The notes under the pieces are model-generated. The model saw nothing but the letters and a program-made list of their open reading frames with translations, searched no databases and had not been told where the DNA came from. Made by a program: the position numbers and the translations under genes. From assembly GCA_902478455.1 (NCBI GenBank), contig CABSLJ010000169.1:1-5275 (forward strand): a stretch of 5,275 bases of DNA, written 5' to 3'. Of the stretch, positions 1-5,275 are shown one piece after another (within the stretch, counting starts at the first letter, position 1; the number at the start of each line of letters is the position of its first letter). The DNA comes from an uncultured Oscillospiraceae bacterium. GTDB taxonomy: Bacteria; Bacillota; Clostridia; Oscillospirales; Acutalibacteraceae.

Positions 1-19
1 AAGGGCTGTGAAATTTGTT

Positions 20-52
20 TGCCAATCTTCCACAGTTGCGGCAGCTTTTTTT
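20..52 (+). terminator. weak terminator-like stem followed by T tract
   Basis: TGCC at 20-23 can pair with GGCA at 40-43. The pairing continues inside through CAAT (23-26) with GTTG (35-38) if C23 shifts partner and two bases bulge. Seven consecutive T follow at 46-52. This could end a gene lying upstream of the window: one frame has a TGA at 9-11, and another stays open to a TGA at 80-82. The stem is short and imperfect, so this is a suggestion only. If real, it would make the GH3 gene the first of its transcription unit, but I found no convincing promoter between here and the gene. Confidence 0.22.
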
Positions 53-83
53 CACTGCTCTTCAAAAATAGATTTTCATTGAA

Positions 84-104
84 GGAGGGGACTTCCACCC
101 CTCC
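84..104 (+). promoter_or_regulatory. perfect 7-bp hairpin in the leader of the GH3 gene
   Basis: GGAGGGG (84-90) and CCCCTCC (98-104) form a perfect GC-rich 7-bp stem around the 7-base loop ACTTCCA. No T run follows, so it is not a standard intrinsic terminator. The left arm overlaps a consensus-like Shine-Dalgarno string, AAGGAGG (82-88), with no start codon at a usable distance. The loop bases CTTCC (92-96) are complementary to GGAAG (119-123), which lies in the likely ribosome binding site of the GH3 gene. A role in mRNA stability or translation control is possible; only the inverted repeat itself is seen. Confidence 0.4.
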
Positions 105-116
105 CAACTCAGCCTT

Positions 117-126
117 AAGGAAGGTG
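117..126 (+). promoter_or_regulatory. ribosome binding site of the GH3 gene
   Basis: The purine-rich AAGGAAGGTG lies 9 bases before the ATG at 136 and supports that start. The reading frame is open further upstream, to the window edge, with a TTG at 19 and a GTG at 124. The GTG sits inside this site and the TTG has no good site in front of it. Confidence 0.6.
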
Positions 127-135
127 AATCACCAA

Positions 136-2205
136 ATGGAGAATCAGCAAATCCTGGACCAGATGACTCTGGATGAGAAATTTCGTTTTCTGACCGGCGG
201 CGGGCTCAACCGCAGCTGCAAGCTGGAACGTTTCCCAGTAGAGGTCATGCGTTTTCATGACAGCCCCTTCGGACTTCGGTTAAAACTTGCCTATGATGAA
301 GACAAAAGAGAAATGAGCGAAAAGCTCCGCTCCGCCTTTCCGAATTCTGAAAGAGGGGACGAGGCTGTTTCCACAGCCTTTCCCACCGGCTGCGCAATGG
401 GCGCCGCCTGGGACCCGGACATTGTGCGGGAAATTGGGCGCGCGCTTGGGGAGGAATACAGCGGATATGGAATCAACGCCGTTCTGGGACCTGCGCTCAA
501 CATCAAGCGCCATCCCCTCTGCGGCAGGAACTTTGAATACTTCTCGGAAGATCCTGTTTTGTCCGGTGAACTGGCAAGCGCCTATGTGGAGGGCGTACAG
601 TCGCAGGGCGTAGCCGCCTGTCCCAAGCATTACGCGGCAAACAATCAGGAACGCGGCCGGGCCTTCGTATCCAGTGAGATAGACGAACGGACGCTGCGGG
701 AAGTGTATCTAAAGCCGTTTGAAATTCTGGTCCGGAAGGCGCACCCATGGTCGATCATGTGCGCCTATAACAGAATCAACGGCGTCTACGCCTCCGAGCA
801 CAAACAGCTGTTGAACGATATCCTGCGGCAGGAATGGGGATTCGACGGCATCGTGATCTCCGATTGGGGAGCGGTCAAAAACCGGGCCTATTCCCTGCTT
901 GCCTCCGTGGAAATGTGCATGCCCTATCAGGAGGAAGCCTACGGACAGCTGCAGGAAGCTTACGAGCAGGGGCTTATCGACGAAGGCGTGATCGATGAGG
1001 CGCTCACACGGTTGTTCCGGTTTTACGAGAGAACCAAAACCGTCTATGAAGAAAGTTCGATCGACTTTGAAGCGCATCACAGGGTAGCTGTGCAAGCAGC
1101 AAGAGAGGCCGTCACCCTGCTGAAAAATGAAAAGTCCGCCCTCCCCATTCTGAAGGGGCAGATCAAGCGTCTGCTCGTCGTCGGCGAGCGCGCCGCTCGG
1201 CCGTTCATCGGAGGGGACGGCAGTTCCCGGGTGGTCAATCCCGCCCATATGACCACTCCTCTTCAGGAACTCACCGATCTTTTGGGCGAGGAGGTCTGCG
1301 TTCAGTATGTGGGGGACGACGCCCTCAATACCTATGACAACGAAATCGGGTTTATGGAAACCGACCTGGCTAAAGAGGCTATGAAGGCAGACGCCGTCGT
1401 CGTCTTTGCCAATCAGGACTATTCCAACAGCAGCGAGGCCATGGACCGCAACCACATCGAGCTCGAACCTTATCTGGAACACGCCATACGCGTCTGCCAC
1501 CGGGTAAACGCCAGGGTTATTGTTGTGCTGAACGTGGGCAGCGCCATTTCCACTTACAAATGGGAGCACTGCGCCGATGCAATTCTGGTCAGCTGGTTCG
1601 GCGGTCAGGGAATGGGAAGAGCTGTAGCGGAGACCATCTGCGGGCTGAACAATCCTTCCGGTAAGCTCCCGGAGACCTTCCCCCGGCGCCTGCAGGATGT
1701 CCTCAGTCTGGAAAATTACCTCGGAGACGGATACAAGGTGGAATACAATGAAAAGCTTTTGGTCGGCTACCGCTGTTTTGACCGTTACGAGAAAGCTCCC
1801 TGCTATGAATTTGGGTTCGGCCTCTCCTATTCCAGCTTTTCCTATCACGATTTGACTCTGGAGGGCGACACGCTATCCTTTTTCCTGACCAACACCAGCG
1901 ACCTGGACGGAGCGGAGGTTGCCCAGGTGTATGTGGAATTCCCGCCGGATTCCTGGTCCAGCCATCCGGTCAGGGAGCTCAAGGCCTTCCGCAGAGTATG
2001 GGTCAAAGCGCGGGAAAGCGTGCGCGTATCCATCCCACTGCCCGAGGAAAGCTTCCAGTATTACAATACCGCCTTGAGAAAATGGACGGTAGAAAGCGGC
2101 GTTTATACCATCCGGGTGGGCGCTTCCTCGCGCATCCTGCCTTTGAGCCTTGTAAAAGAGATGCGTTCGCACGAACTCATCACCACCTGTTCCGTCGGCG
2201 AATAA
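136..2205 (+). CDS. glycoside hydrolase family 3 protein, probable cytoplasmic beta-glucosidase or related beta-glycosidase
   Basis: This 689-residue enzyme probably removes a terminal beta-linked sugar (glucose, or xylose and relatives) from the non-reducing end of oligosaccharides by a retaining mechanism. Residues about 10-290 form the GH3 N-terminal barrel: HDSPFGLR (41-48), GRNFEYFSEDP (130-140), KHYAANNQE (164-172) and the ISDWGA motif with predicted nucleophile D243. Residues about 340-555 form the GH3 C-terminal alpha/beta domain, where E434 in NSSEAMDR is the likely acid/base. FGFGLSYSSF (559-568) leads into a fibronectin-III-like domain that runs to the end. There is no PA14 insert and no signal peptide, so it probably acts on imported sugars. 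The ATG at 136 is preferred because protein similarity begins there (MTLDEKF) and a ribosome binding site precedes it; a TTG at 19 would add 39 residues without GH3 features. The family is nearly certain. The sugar specificity is not readable from sequence, because GH3 also includes xylosidases and N-acetylglucosaminidases. Confidence 0.95.
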   Translation: MENQQILDQMTLDEKFRFLTGGGLNRSCKLERFPVEVMRFHDSPFGLRLKLAYDEDKREMSEKLRSAFPNSERGDEAVSTAFPTGCAMGAAWDPDIVREIGRALGEEYSGYGINAVLGPALNIKRHPLCGRNFEYFSEDPVLSGELASAYVEGVQSQGVAACPKHYAANNQERGRAFVSSEIDERTLREVYLKPFEILVRKAHPWSIMCAYNRINGVYASEHKQLLNDILRQEWGFDGIVISDWGAVKNRAYSLLASVEMCMPYQEEAYGQLQEAYEQGLIDEGVIDEALTRLFRFYERTKTVYEESSIDFEAHHRVAVQAAREAVTLLKNEKSALPILKGQIKRLLVVGERAARPFIGGDGSSRVVNPAHMTTPLQELTDLLGEEVCVQYVGDDALNTYDNEIGFMETDLAKEAMKADAVVVFANQDYSNSSEAMDRNHIELEPYLEHAIRVCHRVNARVIVVLNVGSAISTYKWEHCADAILVSWFGGQGMGRAVAETICGLNNPSGKLPETFPRRLQDVLSLENYLGDGYKVEYNEKLLVGYRCFDRYEKAPCYEFGFGLSYSSFSYHDLTLEGDTLSFFLTNTSDLDGAEVAQVYVEFPPDSWSSHPVRELKAFRRVWVKARESVRVSIPLPEESFQYYNTALRKWTVESGVYTIRVGASSRILPLSLVKEMRSHELITTCSVGE

Positions 2206-2224
2206 AACGGCGGACATCAGCATC

Positions 2225-2234
2225 AGGAAAGGGA
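2225..2234 (+). promoter_or_regulatory. ribosome binding site of the second gene
   Basis: AGGAAAGGGA lies 10 bases before the ATG at 2245, in the 39-base gap after the GH3 stop. No other start codon occurs in frame between that stop and this ATG, so the start is secure. I saw no terminator or promoter in the gap, which fits co-transcription. Confidence 0.6.
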
Positions 2235-2244
2235 AGTTCATTGT

Positions 2245-4287
2245 ATGAAAAACCACTATGTTTATTCACTGAGAATCGGGATCAGCCCCGACTTCTATCC
2301 GGAAGAAAAATTCGCGATCCTGTTGGATTTCTGCGCCCGGGCCAAAATTGACGACATTCAGTTTTTTATCAATATGGAAGAGCTCAACCAGGGACATCTG
2401 ACGGTGGAGGACACCAAACAATGGCTTGCCATGCTGGCCCGCTTTAAGCCCCAGGCAGAGCAGCGGGGTTATACCGTTTCTTTGAATCCCTGGACCACTT
2501 TGCTTCATGAAGACCGGGGCAGAACCCTCCTCCCGGAACAACATTTCACCGCTATGGCCGACCTCAATGGAAAAAGGGCGCAGGCGGTGGCTTGTCCGCT
2601 GGATGAGACATTCCGAAAATATCTCTCGGAAATCTTCCGCCTCTATGCGGAAATGAATTTTCATGTCATCTGGCTGGAGGACGATTTCCGCCTGCACAAT
2701 CATCCCCCGCTGGAATGGGGCGGATGCTTCTGCGAGCTGCACAGGCGGGAGTTCTCCAAGCGCGCAGGGAGGGAACTCTCTCTCTCGGAACTCGCCGAGG
2801 GATTTTCCAAGCAGGGAAATCCTCCTCCCGCCCGCAAAATCTGGCTGGACACAGCGGGCGACACCATGTCTGGGCTGGCAGAGCTCCTGGGGGATGCCGT
2901 ACATAGGGTCTCTCCGCAGACCCGCATGGGGCTGATGAGCTCCGGTCCGGAATCCCACTGCGTGGAGGGCCGTGACTGGGAACGGATTTTAAAGGGTATT
3001 GCCGGTCCCAACAAGCCGCTGAACCGTCCCCACCTGCCGGCATACAACGATGTGTCCTCCATCCGCTACGCCGCTCACTTCCAACGTTTCCCGAGGTTGA
3101 CGGCCGCCATGACCAAGGGTCTGGCCGAGCTGTGGCCGGAGGTGGAAAACTTTCCTCATTCCAGGTTTTCAAAATCCCACCGGTTTATGACGCTGCAGCT
3201 GGAAAGCACCTTGTCCCTCTGTGCGGGCGGAAGCACGCTGAACATCTTTGACATGATCGGAAACGGCGTCAATCCCACGCAGGGCTATGATAAAGCGCTC
3301 TCCCGCATCAAGCCGTATCTGAACGGCGTGACCGGTCTGTCGTTCTCCCCGGACCAGGAGCAGGGCGTCTATGTTCTTTACAGCAGCCGCTCTTCCTACA
3401 CCATCCACTCAACGGGCGAAAAGACGCCCGACGCCATCCGACCGAGGGAGACTTTCTGGGCGGAATTTCTTGCTGTTCTGGGTGTCGCTTACCGATATTG
3501 CGACGATCCCTCCCTCTCCGGGAAACTGGTAGCCGTCAGCGGGCAATATTTCCGCAACCTGACGCCGGAGCAAATGGAACGTCTTTTCGCCGAAAACACG
3601 CTCCTTCTGGACGGAGAGGCCGCCTTTGTCCTATATGATATGGGACTGGGCCATCTGGCGCATATCGCCTCAGCCGAGTGGTACCCTGTCAACACTGGAA
3701 AGCACAGCTACGAGCAAGTGACGGACGGGCGGCTGTATCAGGACTTACCCGAGGCGCGCCTGAGCGCCCAGACCTGCAACAGCCGGGTGGAGCCCACCGA
3801 TTATCTGCGCATCCACTACGACACCGACGACCGGGAAACCATCACCAGGATGAAAGCGCCTGACGGCGGAGACGTCGGAAACTGCATGGTCTGCTTTGAA
3901 AATAAACTCTTCCTTCTCCCCTATGGGCACATGGCCTTTCAGTACGACGGCCTGCTCAATCCCATCCGGCAGGAAATCCTGCAGTCCCGCATCGCTCTGG
4001 CGCCGGAAGACGCCCGTCCGGTCATGATCAGGGACTGCCCCTACGTCACCGTGAACCACTTTTCCCAGAAGGAGAGGGAAGCGCTCCTACTTACCAACTA
4101 TTCCAACGACGGCTACAGCGCCCCCGTGCTCTCTCTTCCCTTTTCGGCTGACGCAGCCTTTGAAGTCTCCCGGACGGACGGCAGTCTGATTCCGGTTGCC
4201 ATACAACAGAAGGAAAACGGTGTGGAACTTTCCCTTCATCTTCAGCCCCTGGAATCCCGATGCCTGATTTTCAAACAACAGCCGTAA
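2245..4287 (+). CDS. putative glycoside hydrolase with GH42-like layout (TIM barrel, amidotransferase-like domain, C-terminal beta domain)
   Basis: I do not recognise the exact family of this 680-residue protein. Residues about 1-345 read like an (alpha/beta)8 barrel: early strands with IDDIQFFIN and YTVSLNPW, then HVIWLEDDFRLHNH (140-153) at the expected place of strand 4, a CFCELH segment (161-166), GLMSSGPESH (229-238), and ELWPEVENFP (295-304) in a late strand. In clan-A hydrolases the acid/base glutamate follows strand 4 and the nucleophile sits on strand 7, so E145 and E299 or E301 are candidates; this is inference. Residues about 360-490 resemble the amidotransferase-like trimerisation domain of GH42 enzymes (VYVLYSS, then VAVSGQYF and LLLDGEAAFVL). 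About 580-680 is a beta-rich domain ending in LQPLESRCLIF, as in GH42 C-termini. No signal peptide is visible. Its place between GH3 and GH38 genes supports a glycosidase role on the same substrate. It could instead be a non-catalytic or differently acting barrel protein. Confidence 0.6.
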   Translation: MKNHYVYSLRIGISPDFYPEEKFAILLDFCARAKIDDIQFFINMEELNQGHLTVEDTKQWLAMLARFKPQAEQRGYTVSLNPWTTLLHEDRGRTLLPEQHFTAMADLNGKRAQAVACPLDETFRKYLSEIFRLYAEMNFHVIWLEDDFRLHNHPPLEWGGCFCELHRREFSKRAGRELSLSELAEGFSKQGNPPPARKIWLDTAGDTMSGLAELLGDAVHRVSPQTRMGLMSSGPESHCVEGRDWERILKGIAGPNKPLNRPHLPAYNDVSSIRYAAHFQRFPRLTAAMTKGLAELWPEVENFPHSRFSKSHRFMTLQLESTLSLCAGGSTLNIFDMIGNGVNPTQGYDKALSRIKPYLNGVTGLSFSPDQEQGVYVLYSSRSSYTIHSTGEKTPDAIRPRETFWAEFLAVLGVAYRYCDDPSLSGKLVAVSGQYFRNLTPEQMERLFAENTLLLDGEAAFVLYDMGLGHLAHIASAEWYPVNTGKHSYEQVTDGRLYQDLPEARLSAQTCNSRVEPTDYLRIHYDTDDRETITRMKAPDGGDVGNCMVCFENKLFLLPYGHMAFQYDGLLNPIRQEILQSRIALAPEDARPVMIRDCPYVTVNHFSQKEREALLLTNYSNDGYSAPVLSLPFSADAAFEVSRTDGSLIPVAIQQKENGVELSLHLQPLESRCLIFKQQP

Positions 4288-4295
4288 CCCAAAAC

Positions 4296-4303
4296 AAAGG
4301 AGG
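4296..4303 (+). promoter_or_regulatory. strong ribosome binding site deciding a GTG start
   Basis: AAAGGAGG lies 8 bases before the GTG at 4312. No other start codon occurs in frame after the stop at 4285, and the next in-frame ATG is 78 codons into the protein, so this site fixes the GTG as the start of the alpha-mannosidase. The gap after the preceding gene is only 24 bases, which suggests co-transcription. Confidence 0.8.
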
Positions 4304-4311
4304 AAAAGGCA

Positions 4312-5275
4312 GTGCAGATTGATTTTTATGAAGACCGACTCCGCTCCCTCTTGAAGAATCTGGAGAAGGTTCTTTGCGAAGAGGAGACAGAGATTGAGGG
4401 CTTTCTTTACAAGCCCTGCGGATATAAGGCGGGAAATGAACTCCCCGGAACGGACGGATTTCTCCCCTTTGGTCCGCACGACCGCTGGGGCGGAGAAGAA
4501 GAGGCTCACGCGTGGTTTTATAAAAAGCTGGAAATTCCGGAAGGCATGCGCGGGCGGAATGTTGTGCTGCGCCTTGATATGCCGGCCGACAGCTGGAGTA
4601 TCGCCAATCCGCAGTTTCTCGCCTATGTAAACGGTTCTCCCGTGCAGGGGCTCGACCGGAATCATGACGAAATATTTCTAGACAATGCCGGCGCCTCTTA
4701 TGAAATCCATATTTACGCCTACCTCGGCTTCCGCGACGATTGGTGGGAATTCCATCAGAGCAGCGATCTGCTGGAATTCCACGCCAGGCTGTGCGTGTAT
4801 GACGAAAACCTTCTCCCCCTCTATTACGCCCTTTCCGTCGCCTATGAGACCGCCCTGATGCTTGACCCGGACGAGCGGGATTCCATCGATCTCAAGCGCC
4901 GGGTGGAAAAGGCGGTCAGTCAGCTCGACCTCCGTGTGCCCCGCTCGGAAGACTGCCGCCAGTCGGTCAGAGCGGCGCTGGAAACGCTGTCAGCTCCCTT
5001 TCCCGGCTCCGGCGCGCGGGAAGGGGAATTCGACGCGATCTGCATCGGTCATACACACATCGACGTCGCATGGCTGTGGACGCTCGCGCAAACGAGGGAA
5101 AAGGTGCTGCGCTCCTTTTCCACCGTGCTGACCCTGATGAAGCGGTATCCAGAATACAAATTTATGTCCAGTCAGGCGCAGCTTTACCAATTTTTAAAGG
5201 AGGAAGCCCCGGAATTGTTTGCCGAGGTCAAGGAAATGGTGAAGCAGGGCCGCTGGGAGGTCGAAGGCGCCATGT
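4312..5275 (+). CDS. glycoside hydrolase family 38 alpha-mannosidase, N-terminal part (runs off the window)
   Basis: The first 321 residues of a class II alpha-mannosidase are present; relatives of this type are usually around 1000 residues, so roughly a third is seen. These are zinc-dependent retaining enzymes that remove alpha-linked mannose from oligosaccharides or glycans. Residues about 50-200 match the N-terminal beta domain of the Ams1/MAN2C1-like cytosolic type: FGPHDRWGG (53-61), AHAWFYKKLEIP (65-76) and VNGSPVQGLDRNHDE (106-120). The catalytic domain starts at about 240 with IGHTHIDVAWLW, where H249 and D251 correspond to the first two zinc ligands. It continues with the usual LMKRYPEYKF, SSQAQLYQFL and QGRWEVEGAM, where the window stops just before the expected tryptophan. 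The remaining catalytic residues lie outside the window. There is no signal peptide, so it is probably cytoplasmic. The family call is very firm; the preferred alpha-linkage (1,2, 1,3 or 1,6) cannot be told. Confidence 0.95.
   Translation, partial: MQIDFYEDRLRSLLKNLEKVLCEEETEIEGFLYKPCGYKAGNELPGTDGFLPFGPHDRWGGEEEAHAWFYKKLEIPEGMRGRNVVLRLDMPADSWSIANPQFLAYVNGSPVQGLDRNHDEIFLDNAGASYEIHIYAYLGFRDDWWEFHQSSDLLEFHARLCVYDENLLPLYYALSVAYETALMLDPDERDSIDLKRRVEKAVSQLDLRVPRSEDCRQSVRAALETLSAPFPGSGAREGEFDAICIGHTHIDVAWLWTLAQTREKVLRSFSTVLTLMKRYPEYKFMSSQAQLYQFLKEEAPELFAEVKEMVKQGRWEVEGAM

Noticed and set aside
19..74. Possible promoter: TTGCCA at 19-24 as a -35 box
   Set aside because: No acceptable -10 box lies 16-18 bases downstream (42-47 is CAGCTT), and the AT-rich TAGATT at 69-74 has no matching -35 box.
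709..1848. A 379-codon open frame on the minus strand, opposite the GH3 gene
   Set aside because: It lies wholly within a clear GH3 coding region, shows no recognisable domain and has no supporting ribosome binding site of note. Long antisense frames are common opposite moderately GC-rich genes with this codon use.
2206..2244. Intergenic gap checked for a terminator or small gene
   Set aside because: No inverted repeat with a T run and no start-to-stop frame of meaningful length; it holds only the ribosome binding site of the next gene.
2266..2958. A 230-codon open frame on the minus strand, opposite the second gene
   Set aside because: The + strand frame has coherent protein character, a secure start and operon spacing. 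The minus-strand translation shows no domain or motif.

Overview
The window holds three tightly spaced genes on the + strand, all in one reading frame. They look like part of a carbohydrate-degradation operon. Strong AGGAGG-type ribosome binding sites, moderately GC-rich coding sequence (two 60-base lines counted by eye gave about 42% and 65%) and the style of the proteins suggest a Bacillota, probably a Clostridia-type gut or environmental anaerobe. This is inference; no rRNA or taxonomic marker is present.

Layout. Bases 1-135 are an AT-richer leader with a weak terminator-like element (20-52), a perfect 7-bp hairpin (84-104) and the ribosome binding site of the first gene. Bases 136-2205 encode a complete glycoside hydrolase family 3 (GH3) beta-glycosidase with all three usual domains. 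After 39 bases, 2245-4287 encode a 680-residue protein whose layout resembles GH42: a putative TIM barrel, a glutamine-amidotransferase-like alpha/beta domain and a C-terminal beta domain. I do not recognise its exact family, and it is the most interesting gene here. After another 24 bases, a GTG-started family 38 (GH38) alpha-mannosidase begins at 4312 and runs off the window end; about the first third is present.

How they may work together. None of the three has a visible signal peptide or membrane segment, so all are probably cytoplasmic. The likely picture is import of an oligosaccharide or glycoside followed by stepwise trimming: GH38 removes alpha-mannose, GH3 removes a terminal beta-linked sugar, and the middle protein cleaves a linkage that cannot be read from sequence. 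No transporter or regulator lies in the window. I saw no tRNA, rRNA, CRISPR array, insertion sequence or attachment site.
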